A DNA stretch of 64,000 bases from Prosthecodimorpha hirschii (GCF_001305515.1 NZ_LJYW01000001.1:3680447-3744446); one strand, 5' to 3'; shown: positions 42,945 to 55,289, numbered from the stretch's first letter. A program made the numbers and translations. The notes: a model not told the origin generated them from the letters alone.

Positions 42945-43631
42945 TCAATCGTCGAACCGGTAGCCGATGCCGGGTTCGGTCGCGATCAGCGTCGGCCGGG
43001 CCGGATCGGCTTCGAGCTTCTGGCGCAACTGGCCGACCAGGACGCGCAGATACTGGGTGTCGTTCTCGTGGGCAGGCCCCCAGACGGCGGTGAGCAGCTG
43101 CCGATGGGTCAGGACGCGGCCGGCATGGCGGGCGAGGATGTGCAGCAGGTCGTATTCCTTCGGGGTCAGGCGCAGGGTCTCGCCGGCCCGGGTGACGCGG
43201 TGGGCGCGGGTGTCGACGACCAGATCGCCGACCGAGATCACCTCGCTCTGGCCGTCCTGGCGGGCGGCGTGGCGGAGCGCGGTGCGCAGGCGTGCGAGCA
43301 ATTCGGAAATCCCGAACGGCTTGGAGACGTAGTCGTCGGCGCCGAGGTCGAGCGCGGTGACCTTCTCGACCTCGCGGTCGCGCGCCGAAAGGACCACGAT
43401 CGGGACCTGCGAGAAGGCGCGGACCTGACGGATCACGTCCTTGCCGTCGCAATCGGGCAGGCCGAGATCGAGCACCACGGCGTCCGGCGCCGCCGTGGCG
43501 ACGGCCTTGACGGCGCTGCGGCCGTCGAGCGCCTGGACGACCTCGAAGCCGGAGGCTTCGAGCGCCGGCTTCAGGAAGCGCTGGATCTGGGGTTCGTCGT
43601 CGACGACGAGGATGCGCGGGTCGGACCTCAT
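42945..43631 (-). CDS. kdpE: Response regulator KdpE
   Basis: A 228-residue OmpR/PhoB-type regulator. The receiver domain has acidic residues in VVDDEPQ, phospho-acceptor Asp55 in VVLDLGLPDCDG and Lys in VSKPFG; the C-terminal winged helix contains RLTPKEYDLLHILARHAGRV and ends ATEPGIGYRFDD. It overlaps kdpD by 4 nt. It activates kdpFABC when potassium is low, under control of the KdpD kinase. Confidence 0.96.
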   Translation of the reverse strand: MRSDPRILVVDDEPQIQRFLKPALEASGFEVVQALDGRSAVKAVATAAPDAVVLDLGLPDCDGKDVIRQVRAFSQVPIVVLSARDREVEKVTALDLGADDYVSKPFGISELLARLRTALRHAARQDGQSEVISVGDLVVDTRAHRVTRAGETLRLTPKEYDLLHILARHAGRVLTHRQLLTAVWGPAHENDTQYLRVLVGQLRQKLEADPARPTLIATEPGIGYRFDD

Positions 43632-46339
43632 GACGGGATGCCTTCGGGCGGCCCGCCGGCTCGCGTGTTCGGCGCGGCCAGGGGCCAGGTGATCAGGATG
43701 CGGGTGCCGCGGGTGCCGGCGATCGGGCTCTCGGCCCGGATGGTTCCGCCCATGGCCTCGACGATCCCCTTGGCGATGGCGAGGCCGAGCCCGGTTCCGG
43801 CGGCGCGGCCGTCGCCGGTCGCGACCCGGTGGAACTTGGCGAAGACCCGGTCGAGCTGGTCCGCCGGAATGCCCGGCCCCTGGTCTTCGACGACCAGGCG
43901 GACGCGCCCGTCGGCGACCTCGAGCCCGACCGAGGCGACCGCATTCGGGCCGGCATATTTGTCGGCATTCTCCAGGATGTTGAAGAGCACCTGATCGACC
44001 AGAATCGGATTGCCGCGCACCGTCGCCGAAGGCGGCCAGGGTCGGGTCTTGACCGTCAGGCCGGGCAGCAGCAGTGCCGCGCGGGCGATCAGGCCGGGCA
44101 GGACCTCGGCGAGATCGACCTCGTCGGGCGTGATGTCGAGCCCGCCGGCCTCCAACTTGGTCATGTCGAGCAGGTTGGAGACGAAGCGGGCAAGCCGCCG
44201 GGTCTCCTCCTCGATGGTCAGCAGGAGATCGCTGCGCGCCGCGTCGTCCATCCGGGCGCCGAGCGCGCGCACCGACGTGATCGCGCCGAGGATGGCGGCG
44301 AGCGGCGTCTTCAGATCGTGACTGAGCGAGGTCAGCAGGGCCGATCGCAGCTTCTCGCTTTCCGCCGAGGCGGCGGCGCGACTCATGTCGTCGACCAGCC
44401 GGATCCGCTCGACCGCGACCGAGGCCTGGTCGATCAGCGCATCGACCATGCGCTCGCGCTCGCCGGTCAGGGCGCGGGCCGGGTCGGCGGGTTCGAAGCC
44501 GATCGTGCCGGTGGTGCCGCGCGCGGTGCGCAGCGGGCGGAACTGCAGCCGGGCATTGGGCAGCGTGCCGGTGCGCCAGCCGGCCGGCTCGTGATGGGTC
44601 ATGGCCCAGTAGGCGGCGGTCCATTCGGCCGGCCCCATCTCGTCGTCGGGCGGCGCGGCGCCGCGCAGCACCAGTTCCTGTCCCTCGGCGAGCAGGACGA
44701 GGCAGCGGCCGCCGACCGCGGCGGCGATCTGCGACGCCACCGCCCAGAGCAGGTCGTCGAGCTTGGCGGTGCCGGACAGCTTGCGGGCGAACTCGTATTG
44801 CGAGCGGATCGCGCCGGCCCGCGACCGGACCAGTTCGGACTGATCCCGCAGCCGTCCGGCCAGGCCGCCGATGGCGATCGCGACCAGCAGGAACACGACC
44901 AGCGCCAGCAGTTCGTGCGGCTTGGCGACCGTGAAGGTGTAGACCGGCTCGATGAAGAAGAAATTGTAGGCGGCGAAGGACAGAGCCGAGGCCAGCACTG
45001 CGCTCCAGGTCCCGAAGCGCAGCGCGCACAGCACCACGGCGGCGAGGAAGATCATCGAGAGATTGGGCAATTCGACGTAGCGCACCAAGCCGGAGCCGAT
45101 GCCGAGCGCCGCCGCCACCGCCAGGACGGCCGCTCCGGCGCCCGACAGCGAGAGCGCCGGCAGCCGGAGGCGCGGCATCCCGGCCGGCGCCGGACCCTCG
45201 CCGTCGTCCTCGCCGACCACATGCACCGACAGAGCGCCGGCCCGCTCCAGCACCGCCGCGGTCAGGGACCGTCCGCGCAGCCGGCGCCAGACCCCGCCGC
45301 GCGACCGGCCGAGAAAGATCTGCGTCGCATTCTCGGCCCGCGCGACGCGCAGGATCTCGGTGACGATATCGCGACCGGACGGGCGCAGGACCGTCGCGCC
45401 CAGCCGCTCGGCGAGCCGCAACGTCTCCTCGATCCGTTCCGAGGCGCCGGCCTCCGGGGCCGCTTCGGGGCGTTCGACATGGACGGCGAGCCAGTCGGCG
45501 TTGAGCCCGCTGGCGAAGCGGCTGGCCGCCCGGATCGCGGTCATCGAGCGGGCATCGCCGCCGACGCAGACGAGAATGCGCTCGGCGGTCGGCCAGGGAC
45601 CCTCGATGGCGTTCTGGCGCAGATAGTCGACCATCTGGTCGTCGACCCGCGCGGCCGTGCGCCGCAAGGCCAGTTCGCGCAGGGCCGTCAGGTTGCCGGG
45701 CGTGAAATAGTGATCGATGGCGCGGCGGGCATTGTCGGCCCGATAGACCTTGCCGTCCTTCAGCCGCTGGATCAGCTCGGACGGCGTGATGTCGACCAGC
45801 ACGACCTCGTCGGCCCGATCGAGCACCGTGTCGGGCACGGTCTCGCGCACGGTCACGCCGGTGATCCGGGTGACCACGTCGGACAGGCTTTCCAGATGCT
45901 GGATGTTGAGGGCGGTCCAGACGTCGATCCCGGCGCGCAGCAGCTCGTCGATATCCTGGTAGCGCTTGGGATGCCGGCTGCCGGGGGCGTTGCTGTGGGC
46001 GAGTTCGTCGACGACGAGCACTGCGGGGTGTCGCGCCAGGGCCGCGTCGATGTCGAATTCCGCCAGCAGATGGCCGCGATGGGAGAAGGGCCGGCGCGGC
46101 AAGGTCTCGAGCCCCACGGTCAACGCCTCGGTGTCGGCCCGTCCGTGGGTCTCGGCGAGGCCGACCACCACGTCGGTCCCGGCCTGGCGCGCCTGCCGGG
46201 CGGCCGACAGCATCGCGTAGGTCTTGCCGACGCCGGGCGCGGCGCCGAGCCAGACTTTCAGCCGGCCGCGGCGCTCGCTGTCGGCAAGCGCCAGCAGGGC
46301 ATCCGGGGATGGCCGCCGATCCGGGTTCGCCTCGCCCAT
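43628..46339 (-). CDS. kdpD: Osmosensitive potassium-channel sensor histidine kinase KdpD
   Basis: A 903-residue kinase. The N-terminal KdpD domain starts with a Walker-A-like GAAPGVGKT at residues 32-40 and includes VDELAHSNAPGSRHPKRY; a universal-stress-protein-like domain follows (VCVGGDARSMTAI, LGRSRGGVWRRL). Four membrane spans near residues 395-500, a GAF-like region, then the HisKA site with His674 in LSHDLKTPL, and the HATPase with NILENADKY and DQGPGIP. Encoded between kdpC and kdpE; senses low potassium and phosphorylates KdpE. Confidence 0.96.
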   Translation of the reverse strand: MGEANPDRRPSPDALLALADSERRGRLKVWLGAAPGVGKTYAMLSAARQARQAGTDVVVGLAETHGRADTEALTVGLETLPRRPFSHRGHLLAEFDIDAALARHPAVLVVDELAHSNAPGSRHPKRYQDIDELLRAGIDVWTALNIQHLESLSDVVTRITGVTVRETVPDTVLDRADEVVLVDITPSELIQRLKDGKVYRADNARRAIDHYFTPGNLTALRELALRRTAARVDDQMVDYLRQNAIEGPWPTAERILVCVGGDARSMTAIRAASRFASGLNADWLAVHVERPEAAPEAGASERIEETLRLAERLGATVLRPSGRDIVTEILRVARAENATQIFLGRSRGGVWRRLRGRSLTAAVLERAGALSVHVVGEDDGEGPAPAGMPRLRLPALSLSGAGAAVLAVAAALGIGSGLVRYVELPNLSMIFLAAVVLCALRFGTWSAVLASALSFAAYNFFFIEPVYTFTVAKPHELLALVVFLLVAIAIGGLAGRLRDQSELVRSRAGAIRSQYEFARKLSGTAKLDDLLWAVASQIAAAVGGRCLVLLAEGQELVLRGAAPPDDEMGPAEWTAAYWAMTHHEPAGWRTGTLPNARLQFRPLRTARGTTGTIGFEPADPARALTGERERMVDALIDQASVAVERIRLVDDMSRAAASAESEKLRSALLTSLSHDLKTPLAAILGAITSVRALGARMDDAARSDLLLTIEEETRRLARFVSNLLDMTKLEAGGLDITPDEVDLAEVLPGLIARAALLLPGLTVKTRPWPPSATVRGNPILVDQVLFNILENADKYAGPNAVASVGLEVADGRVRLVVEDQGPGIPADQLDRVFAKFHRVATGDGRAAGTGLGLAIAKGIVEAMGGTIRAESPIAGTRGTRILITWPLAAPNTRAGGPPEGIPS

Positions 46340-46353
46340 GCGCGCCGCTTCCG

Positions 46354-47001
46354 TCAGGACAACCGGTCGAGCGCGCGGTTGAGCATCAGGACGTTGACCC
46401 GGCGCTCGCCGAACAGACCCGCCTCCCGGCCCTCGACCAGGCTGTCGACCAGCGCGCGCAGCCGTGCCGGTTCGAGCTTGCGCGCCGCCGCGACCCGGTC
46501 GACCTGGGCATGGGCGAATTCCGGGCTGACATGCGGGTCGAGGCCGCTCGCCGAGGCGGTCACGCCGTCGGCCGGCACCGGGGTCGCGGTCCCGGCCGCC
46601 TTCAGCGCATCGACATCGCCGCGGACGCGGTCGATCAGCTTCGCCGAGGTCGGGCCGAGATTGGAGCCCGACGAGGCGGCGGCGTCGTAGCCGTCGGTGC
46701 CGGCGGCCGACGGGCGGCCGTGGAAGTAGCGTTCGGAGGCGAAGGCCTGGCCGATCAGACGCGAGCCGATCACGGTCCCGTCCTGCCGCTCCAGGCTGCC
46801 GTTGGCCCGGTCGGGCGCGACGATCTGGGCGAGGCCGGTGACGGCGAGCGGATAGGCGAGCCCGGTCAGCGCGGTGAACAGCAGCGTCATCACGACGGCG
46901 GGACGGATCTGGGCCATCAGGGACGAGGCTCCCGGCGCGGTGGCGGTGGCGGTGGCCGGCGTGCGGGCGGCGAGGATCCGGTCGAGGCGTTGGTGGGACA
47001 T
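46354..47001 (-). CDS. kdpC: Potassium-transporting ATPase subunit KdpC
   Basis: A 215-residue protein with one N-terminal membrane span ([20 protein letters not shown]) after a low-complexity Thr/Ala tail, and a periplasmic domain with [29 protein letters not shown] and the C-terminal [16 protein letters not shown]. KdpC stabilises the KdpFABC complex and assists ATP binding. Start follows AAGGAG; 11 nt from kdpB. Confidence 0.96.
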   Translation of the reverse strand: MSHQRLDRILAARTPATATATAPGASSLMAQIRPAVVMTLLFTALTGLAYPLAVTGLAQIVAPDRANGSLERQDGTVIGSRLIGQAFASERYFHGRPSAAGTDGYDAAASSGSNLGPTSAKLIDRVRGDVDALKAAGTATPVPADGVTASASGLDPHVSPEFAHAQVDRVAAARKLEPARLRALVDSLVEGREAGLFGERRVNVLMLNRALDRLS

Positions 47002-47012
47002 GAGAGGACTCC

Positions 47013-49064
<2,052 letters not shown>

Positions 49065-49074
49065 GGGAACACCG

Positions 49075-50784
49075 TCAGAAGGTCTTGCCGGCGAGCATCA
49101 GGAAGTGCTCGACGATCGGACCGAGGGCGAGAGCGGGGAAGAACTGGAGGCCGCCGAGGATCAGGATCACGCCGATCAGCAGGCCGACGAAGAGCGGGCC
49201 GTCGGTCGGGAAGGTCCCGGCGGTGGCCGGCGCGCGGGTCTTGCCGACGAGCGATCCGGCCATGGCCAGGACCGGGATGACGTAGGCGAAGCGGCCGGCC
49301 AGCATGGCGATGCCGAGCGTGGTATTGAACCAGGCGGTGTTGGCGTTGAGCCCGGCGAAGGCCGAGCCGTTGTTGCCGGCCGCCGACGAGTAGGCGTAGA
49401 GGATCTCGGTCAGGCCGTGCGGCCCGGCATTGGCGAGGCTCGCCAGCGCGTCCGGCAGCAGCGCGGCCGCGGCCGAGAAGCCGAGGATGGCGAGCGGCAG
49501 GATCAGCACCGCCAGCATGGCGAGCTTGATCTCGCGCGCCTCGATGCGCTTGCCGAGATATTCCGGCGTGCGCCCGACCATCAGGCCGGCGACGAAGACC
49601 GCCAGGACGGCGAAGACCAGCATGCCGTAGAGCCCGGAGCCGACGCCGCCCGGCAGCACCTCGCCGAGCTGGATCAGGAACAGCGGCACCAGCCCGCCGA
49701 CCGGCGTCAGCGAGGCGTGCATGGCGTTGACGGCGCCGCAGGAAAGCCCGGTCGTGGCCGCCACGAACAGCGCCGTCAGCGCCTGACCGAAGCGGACCTC
49801 CTTGCCCTCCATGTTGCCCTGGAGCGGGTCGACGCCGAGCGCGGTCAGGAGCGGATTGCCGGCGCTTTCCGCCGCATAGACGATGGCGACGCCGGCGACG
49901 AGCAGGATCGCCATGGCGGCGATCAGCGCCCGTGCCTGGCGCGGCGCGGCGATCATCCGCCCGAACATCACCACGGTCGCCGCCGAAACGAGCAGCATCG
50001 CGGCGATCGACAGGACGTTGGCGAGTGCCGACGGGTTCTCGAACGGATGGGCCGAATTGGCGTTCAGGAAGCCGCCGCCATTGGTGCCGAGCTGCTTGAT
50101 CGCCTCCTGGCCGGCGATCGGACCGAGCGCGAGGGTCTGCTTCGCGCCTTCGAGCGTGGTCGCCTCGACGGCGCCCGACAGGGTCTGCGGGATGCCGGCG
50201 AGCACGAAGGCGAGCGCGAGCAGGATCGACAGCGGCAGCAGCACGTAGAGCACCGTCCGGGTCAGGTCGACCCAGAAATTGCCCAGCGTCTGCGCGCCGG
50301 AGCGGGCGAAGGCCCGCGTCACGGCTGCCGCCAGGGCGATGCCGGTGGCAGCGGAGACGAAGTTCTGCACCGTCAGCCCGGCCATCTGGACCAGGTGGCC
50401 CATGGTGCTCTCGCCGCCATAGGCCTGCCAGTTGGTGTTGGTGACGAAGCTGACCGCGGTATTGAAGGCGAGATCCGGCGGCACGGCCGCGAAGCCCTGC
50501 GGGTTCAGCGGCAGCACGGCCTGGAAGCGCATCAGCGCATAGAGCGCGGCGAAACCGGCGGCGCTGAAGGCCAGCATGGCGAGGGCATAGCCGAGCCACC
50601 GCTGCTCGCGCGCCGGATCGATGCCGGCCAGCCGGTAGAAGGCGGCCTCGACGGGGCCCAGCAGCCGGGACAGCGGATGGCGCTCGCCGGCGAGCACGCG
50701 GGCCATGTAGAGCCCGAGCGGCACCGCCGCCGTGGCGACGAGAATGAGTGTGACTGCGATCTGCAGCCAGCCATTGGCGGACAT
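49075..50784 (-). CDS. kdpA: Potassium-transporting ATPase channel subunit KdpA
   Basis: A 569-residue membrane protein of about ten spans with four filter-like regions, including [48 protein letters not shown] and [17 protein letters not shown]. It is the selective potassium channel-like subunit of the Kdp complex. Encoded directly after kdpF and 10 nt before kdpB. Confidence 0.97.
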   Translation of the reverse strand: MSANGWLQIAVTLILVATAAVPLGLYMARVLAGERHPLSRLLGPVEAAFYRLAGIDPAREQRWLGYALAMLAFSAAGFAALYALMRFQAVLPLNPQGFAAVPPDLAFNTAVSFVTNTNWQAYGGESTMGHLVQMAGLTVQNFVSAATGIALAAAVTRAFARSGAQTLGNFWVDLTRTVLYVLLPLSILLALAFVLAGIPQTLSGAVEATTLEGAKQTLALGPIAGQEAIKQLGTNGGGFLNANSAHPFENPSALANVLSIAAMLLVSAATVVMFGRMIAAPRQARALIAAMAILLVAGVAIVYAAESAGNPLLTALGVDPLQGNMEGKEVRFGQALTALFVAATTGLSCGAVNAMHASLTPVGGLVPLFLIQLGEVLPGGVGSGLYGMLVFAVLAVFVAGLMVGRTPEYLGKRIEAREIKLAMLAVLILPLAILGFSAAAALLPDALASLANAGPHGLTEILYAYSSAAGNNGSAFAGLNANTAWFNTTLGIAMLAGRFAYVIPVLAMAGSLVGKTRAPATAGTFPTDGPLFVGLLIGVILILGGLQFFPALALGPIVEHFLMLAGKTF

Positions 50785-50849
50785 GGGGGAGACTCCTCGG
50801 CAGCCCGCGCTCGCCGTCGAGCGCAGCCGCCGGCAAGGCGGTTCCGCGA

Positions 50850-50936
50850 TCAGAACCGTTCGGGATGGATGAGGGCGAAGACCAGATAGCCGCCGAGCAG
50901 GACGGCGACGACGAGGGCGAGACCGGGTTCAGTCAT
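50850..50936 (-). CDS. kdpF: Potassium-transporting ATPase small subunit KdpF
   Basis: A 28-residue single-span peptide ([20 protein letters not shown] followed by ALIHPERF). The sequence matches the standard KdpF form with a C-terminal PERF and lies between the first small peptide gene and kdpA. KdpF stabilises the complex in the membrane. Too short for many gene finders. Confidence 0.92.
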   Translation of the reverse strand: MTEPGLALVVAVLLGGYLVFALIHPERF

Positions 50937-50945
50937 GGCTGCGCC

Positions 50946-51029
50946 TCACAGCCTGTCGCAGGCATGCGCATAGGCGGCCAGCAGCAGGAAGCTGCCGAGA
51001 CCGACGCCCAGGAAGACGAAATCCAACAT
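50946..51029 (-). CDS. 27-residue membrane peptide at the head of the kdp operon
   Basis: A short reading frame, MLDFVFLGVGLGSFLLLAAY then AHACDRL, forms one hydrophobic helix with a charged tail. It has a GGAGG ribosome site 8 nt upstream and ends 9 nt before the kdpF start. Peptides of this form occur in kdp leaders of other proteobacteria; its role is unknown, perhaps a small accessory of KdpFABC. Confidence 0.72.
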   Translation of the reverse strand: MLDFVFLGVGLGSFLLLAAYAHACDRL

Positions 51030-51091
51030 GGCGGGTTCCTCCAATCGAGGCCCGTACCGTGCCGCCGTCCGGCGTAAGGTTTCGATCGGGA

Positions 51092-51108
51092 ATGCGGGGC
51101 TCCCGCAT
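51092..51108. promoter_or_regulatory. Palindrome upstream of the kdp operon
   Basis: ATGCGGG-GCT-CCCGCAT has perfect 7-bp arms and lies 63 bp before the first kdp start codon, with CGTAAGG repeated on both sides (about 51073 and 51117). Candidate operator, for instance for KdpE, but no experimental link. Confidence 0.35.
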
Positions 51109-51305
51109 AAGGAGAGCGTAAGGCCGTCGATCGCGGCAGGGCGCAAGCGGCCGCGGCCGCCCGGAAGGCCGGGCGGGGCGGGATGTCGGCTGCGATGGAC
51201 GGCGATGCGGCAGGGTCCGCGCGGGTCAAGGCCCGGCCGGAAGGCTTCTGGCGCGGCCGGTCCTCGGGGCCATCCGGCAGTGTGTCCGGTTAACTCGCCA
51301 CCCGG

Positions 51306-51758
51306 TCAGGCGGCCGGCGTGGCGTCCGCGAGGAGGGCGGCAAGCGCCGCGCGCACCGGATCGGGGATCGGCACCGGCTTCTGCGTGGCGCGGTCGACAT
51401 AGACGTGGACGAAATGGCCCTCGGCGGCGCTGTCGTCCGCATCCGCACGGAACAGGCCGATTTCGTAGCGCACCGACGAGCGGCCGAGATGGGCGACCCT
51501 GAGGCCGGCGACGACCGGCTCCGGGAAGGCCAGCGAGGCGCGATAGCGGCACTGCGTCTCGACCACCAGGCCGATGATCGGGCTCGTCTTCGGGTCGAGC
51601 AGGCCGGCCTCGATCAGGTGCCCGTTCACGACCGTGTCGAAGAACGAGTAGTAGACCACGTTGTTGACGTGGCCATAGACGTCGTTGTCCATCCAGCGCG
51701 TCGAGAGGGTCCGGAAATGGCGGAAATCCGCGCGGCGCAAGGGCGCGGCGCCGGTCAC
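51306..51758 (-). CDS. Acyl-CoA thioesterase (4HBT/YbgC-like hotdog fold)
   Basis: A 150-residue hotdog-fold protein with the catalytic region RWMDNDVYGHVNNVVYYSFF (Asp in the DxxGHxNN motif). It hydrolyses an acyl-CoA thioester in the cytoplasm; the acyl group is not defined. GTG start in a GTGA overlap with the upstream alcohol dehydrogenase gene, so the two form one operon. Confidence 0.9.
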   Translation of the reverse strand: MTGAAPLRRADFRHFRTLSTRWMDNDVYGHVNNVVYYSFFDTVVNGHLIEAGLLDPKTSPIIGLVVETQCRYRASLAFPEPVVAGLRVAHLGRSSVRYEIGLFRADADDSAAEGHFVHVYVDRATQKPVPIPDPVRAALAALLADATPAA

Positions 51759-52906
51759 AGCGACTCTCCGTAGAGGCGCGTGGCGTCGGCGAGCGTGACC
51801 TCGCGCGGATTGTTGATCAGAAGCCGGGTCTGCTTCATCGCATCCTCGGCGAGCGCCGGCACGTCGGCCGCCGTGATGCCGACCTCCGCCAGGCGCACCG
51901 GCAGGCCGAGTTCGCCGCCGAGGCGGCCGAGCCGGTCGACCAGGGCCGCGGCCCGCGCGGCCTCGGAGCCGCCGGCCTCCGGCACCACGATCCCGGCCAG
52001 TTCCGCATAGAGCACCTCGGCGGCGGTCATGTTGAAGCGCAGCACGGCCGGCAGGACGAGCGCGTTGGAAAGCCCGTGCGGCACGTGGAACCGGGCGCCG
52101 ACCGGATAGGCGAGGGCGTGGACGGCGGCGACCGGCGCATTGGCGAAGGCCATCCCGGCCAGCATCGAGCCGAGCAGCATGGCCTGCCGGGCGTCCCGAT
52201 TGGACCCGTTGCGGCAGGCCTCGGCGATGTTGCCGGACAAGAGCCGCAGCGCCTCGCGGGCCAGGCAGTCGGAGACCGGGTTCTTCAGCCGCTTGCTGGT
52301 GAAGGCCTCGATGGCATGCACCATCGCGTCGATGCCGGTCGCCGCGGTGACCGGCGCCGGCAGGCCGAGCGTCAGGTCGGCATCGAGGACGGCCACGTCC
52401 GGGATCAGCACGGGCGCGACGACGCCCTTCTTCTCGCCCGCCCCGGTGGTCACGATCGAGATCGGCGTGACCTCCGATCCGGTCCCGGCCGTGGTCGGCG
52501 CCAGCACCAGGGGCAGGCGCGGCCCGCGCGCGAGACCGACGCCGTAGATGTCCGCCAACGCCTGCCGCCCGGGCACCAGGAGCGCGACCAGCTTGGCGAC
52601 ATCCATCGAGCTGCCGCCGCCGACCGACACGACCGCATCGGCCCCGGCCGCGCGCGCCGCCTCGACGGCCTTCAGCACCAGCGCCTCCGGCGGATCGGCG
52701 ACCACGTCGGTATGGACCGTCACCGCGATGCCGGCCTCGCGGCAGCCCTTCAGGGCCGGCTCCAGCAGCCCCGCCGCCTCGATGCCGCGATCGGTCACCA
52801 GGAAGACATGGCGCGCACCGAGTTCCGCCACCAGGGTGCCGATCCGGCCGGACGCGCCGGGTTCGACGACGACATGGCGGGTGGTCTGGAAGGCGAACGG
52901 GATCAT
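51755..52906 (-). CDS. Iron-containing alcohol dehydrogenase
   Basis: A 383-residue group III (Fe-dependent) alcohol dehydrogenase. NAD-binding region VSVGGGSSMDVAK and the metal-binding histidines in GIDAMVHAIEAF, HALAYPVGARFHVPHG are visible. It interconverts an alcohol and an aldehyde with NAD(P)H. The start at 52906 has GAGG 9 nt upstream; a longer open frame upstream is not coding-like. Operon with the thioesterase at 51306. Confidence 0.93.
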   Translation of the reverse strand: MIPFAFQTTRHVVVEPGASGRIGTLVAELGARHVFLVTDRGIEAAGLLEPALKGCREAGIAVTVHTDVVADPPEALVLKAVEAARAAGADAVVSVGGGSSMDVAKLVALLVPGRQALADIYGVGLARGPRLPLVLAPTTAGTGSEVTPISIVTTGAGEKKGVVAPVLIPDVAVLDADLTLGLPAPVTAATGIDAMVHAIEAFTSKRLKNPVSDCLAREALRLLSGNIAEACRNGSNRDARQAMLLGSMLAGMAFANAPVAAVHALAYPVGARFHVPHGLSNALVLPAVLRFNMTAAEVLYAELAGIVVPEAGGSEAARAAALVDRLGRLGGELGLPVRLAEVGITAADVPALAEDAMKQTRLLINNPREVTLADATRLYGESL

Positions 52907-53625
52907 CGTCGATATCCTCGCGGGTGGGGCGAACGGCCGGATCGGACCGGCCGTCCCGGTCGGCGACAAGGCGATACCGCCCACGGCCGGCGCGTCAATG
53001 GGCCATGCGGCGGAAAATCCGGAGAGGTGGAGGGACGGCTTTCGGGTCCAGGCCCGGGAGAAACGTGCGGATACAAAATTCCTGCGTCCGGTCAACCGCT
53101 TCGGATCGTTTGGGGATTGCGCGGCAAGGGCCGATGCGGGCCTCCTCGGGGGGCCGTCGAATCGCCGGCCGCACCGTAACGCCGCCCGGCAAGGACTGCC
53201 GAGCCCGGCGGGAACGCAGCCCAGTCTCGTGGCGGCGTGGTGCGCCAGGCGCCAAAGTCGCCATGCCGTTTCGGGGCCGGAGTATCGGATGATCCTGGTT
53301 GAGAGACAGGCACCTGCGGGTGCGCTCAAGACCCTTCGGACCGCAAGCGCTCACATTGGGCATGAAAACCCATATTGCGGGACATTCGGGTGCGCAGGAT
53401 TTTCCGATCGATCAATTGAAACTCCGAAATCAATTTACGAGAGCACAGGATTTACTCAATATGTTATATTCGGCAAATTGTGCCTCGCGAAATGGAAGCG
53501 AGACATGAATATAGGCAAATATTGCCGGGTCTTTATATTGCAAAAATACTTTGATCCTCGCGCCTGGTTTGTCGGTTTCCGCCGTTCAACAGATGAGACC
53601 GCGTGGCTGCTTCCGGGAGCGGCGC
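52907..53625. other. Intergenic region with A+T-rich segment, no gene seen
   Basis: This 719-bp stretch is between divergent genes. The part from about 53340 to 53575 is markedly A+T-rich and probably carries the promoter of the sigma-factor gene. No reading frame here has a ribosome site and recognisable sequence. Confidence 0.55.
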
Positions 53626-54318
53626 ATGACGGCGGCGGAGGGTGAAATGGCGGCAGTCGCTCCGGGGGGCCGGCAGACGCGGAACAGGGCGGGTGGGGAC
53701 GACGGAGATCCGGGCGCCCGCCCGGTTCCGGCGCCGCGCCGAGGCGGCGTGGTCGAGGACGACGACGAGGCGCTGCTCCGTCGGATCGCCGCGGAGGATC
53801 AGGCCGCGTTCCGCCTTCTGGTCGAGCGGCACATCGACCGCGCCTATGCGCTCGCCCTGCGCATCCTGCAGAATGCGGCCGACGCCGACGATGTCGTGCA
53901 GGATTGCTTCCTGAAGGTCTGGACCCACGGCGCCCGCTGGGAGGAGGGGCGCGCGAAATTCTCGACCTGGCTCCACCGCGTGGTCGCCAACCGGTGCATC
54001 GACCTGCGCCGCAGCCCGCGCATGGCGGACATCGGCGAAGCTCCCGAACCGGTCGACGAGCAGACGGATACGCTCGGCGACTTGCAGCGCGCCCAGGTCT
54101 CGACCCTGCTCGACGGCGCGCTGGCGCGGCTGCCCGACCAGCAGCGCATCGCGATCGTGCTCTCCTACCACGAGAATATGAGCAATGCCGACATTGCCGA
54201 GGTGATGGAGACCACCGTCATGGCGGTCGAATCGCTTCTGAAGCGCGGCCGGCAGCAGTTGCGCAAGGCTCTCAAAGGTGCGGAAGCCGATATCCGGCTG
54301 TCCTTTACTGTTGATTAA
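53626..54318 (+). CDS. ECF-type RNA polymerase sigma factor
   Basis: A sigma-70 family protein of about 230 residues. A Gly/Arg-rich N-terminal tail of some 45 residues precedes region 2 (AFRLLVERHIDRAYALALRI, then DADDVVQDCFLKVW) and region 4 (LPDQQRIAIVLSYHENMSNA, then a helix-turn-helix ending SLLKRGRQQLRKAL). No regions 1 or 3 are present, so it is ECF type. The start at 53626 (GGGAG upstream) or 53647 (GGAGG upstream) is possible. No anti-sigma gene is adjacent; flagellin follows 137 bp downstream in the same direction. Confidence 0.9.
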   Translation: MTAAEGEMAAVAPGGRQTRNRAGGDDGDPGARPVPAPRRGGVVEDDDEALLRRIAAEDQAAFRLLVERHIDRAYALALRILQNAADADDVVQDCFLKVWTHGARWEEGRAKFSTWLHRVVANRCIDLRRSPRMADIGEAPEPVDEQTDTLGDLQRAQVSTLLDGALARLPDQQRIAIVLSYHENMSNADIAEVMETTVMAVESLLKRGRQQLRKALKGAEADIRLSFTVD

Positions 54319-54455
54319 CCATAAATCCGCGCGGCCATTCAAAAACAGCGCCTGCCGGATGCGGGGCGGCCCGTTCAAGGACTGTACGCGGACGTGATCC
54401 GCGCCGGCCCCGCCCGAGAGGTGTTCGGCCGTTCTCTTCCCGGCAGGAGCACGAC

Positions 54456-55289
54456 ATGCCCGTCATCGCCACCAACACCGCCGCCAATTCCGCCGTCCGC
54501 TACCTGAACATCAATGCCACCGAACAGAGCAAGTCGCTGTCCAAGCTGGCTTCGGGCTCGCGCATCACCCAGGCCTCGGACGACGCGGCCGGCCTCGCCA
54601 TCGCGACGCGCATCTCCTCCGACGTGACCACCCTGCAGCAGGCCGCCACCAATGCCTCGCACGGCGTCTCGATCCTGCAGACGGCCGACGGCGGCGCCTC
54701 GAACATCTCCGACATCCTGCAGCGCCTCAAGGCGCTGGCCACCGAGGCCGCCTCGGGCACCGTCGGCGACACCGAGCGCAGCTACATCAACGAGGAATTC
54801 TCGCAGCTGATCGACGAAATCGACACCATCGCGTCGGGCACCCGCTACAACGGCGTCTCCCTGCTCGACGACGGCGACACCGACAACGAGTTCGACACCG
54901 GCACCGACGTGATCGTCGGCTCGGACACCACCGATACGATCACCATCACGATCGACAGCCTGACCTCGACCGATCTCGGCGTCGCCGCGCTCGATGTCAG
55001 CACCCAGGCCGGCGCCGCCACGGCGCTCGACACGATCACCGACGCCATCGACACGGTCTCGGCCGCCCGGGCCAAGATCGGCGCGCAGGAAAGCCGCTTC
55101 GAGTTCACGTCGGCCTCGATCGCCTCCAGCGTCGAGAACCTGTCGGCCGCCGATTCCGCGATCTCGGATGTCGACATCGCGTCCGAAGAGGCCAAGCTCG
55201 CCTCCGCCCAGGTGATGGTCCAGGCCGCGGTCTCGGCCGCCTCGTCGGCCAACCAGCTGACCCAGAACCTGCTCAAGCTGCTGCAGTGA
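54456..55289 (+). CDS. fliC: Flagellin
   Basis: A 277-residue flagellin, short for the family. The N-terminal D0/D1 part is recognisable (NTAANSAVRYLNINATEQSK, then KLASGSRITQASDDAAGLAI) and the C-terminal D0 ends ANQLTQNLLKLLQ. The short, Asp/Thr-rich middle domain indicates a small surface domain, as in lateral flagellins. It has a 137-bp leader with G+C-rich inverted sequences that could form structure. Exported as filament subunit by the flagellar type III system. Confidence 0.95.
   Translation: MPVIATNTAANSAVRYLNINATEQSKSLSKLASGSRITQASDDAAGLAIATRISSDVTTLQQAATNASHGVSILQTADGGASNISDILQRLKALATEAASGTVGDTERSYINEEFSQLIDEIDTIASGTRYNGVSLLDDGDTDNEFDTGTDVIVGSDTTDTITITIDSLTSTDLGVAALDVSTQAGAATALDTITDAIDTVSAARAKIGAQESRFEFTSASIASSVENLSAADSAISDVDIASEEAKLASAQVMVQAAVSAASSANQLTQNLLKLLQ

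Noticed and set aside
53299-53508. 69-residue + strand frame upstream of the sigma gene
   Set aside because: No ribosome site, no family, and it lies in the A+T-rich promoter-like segment.
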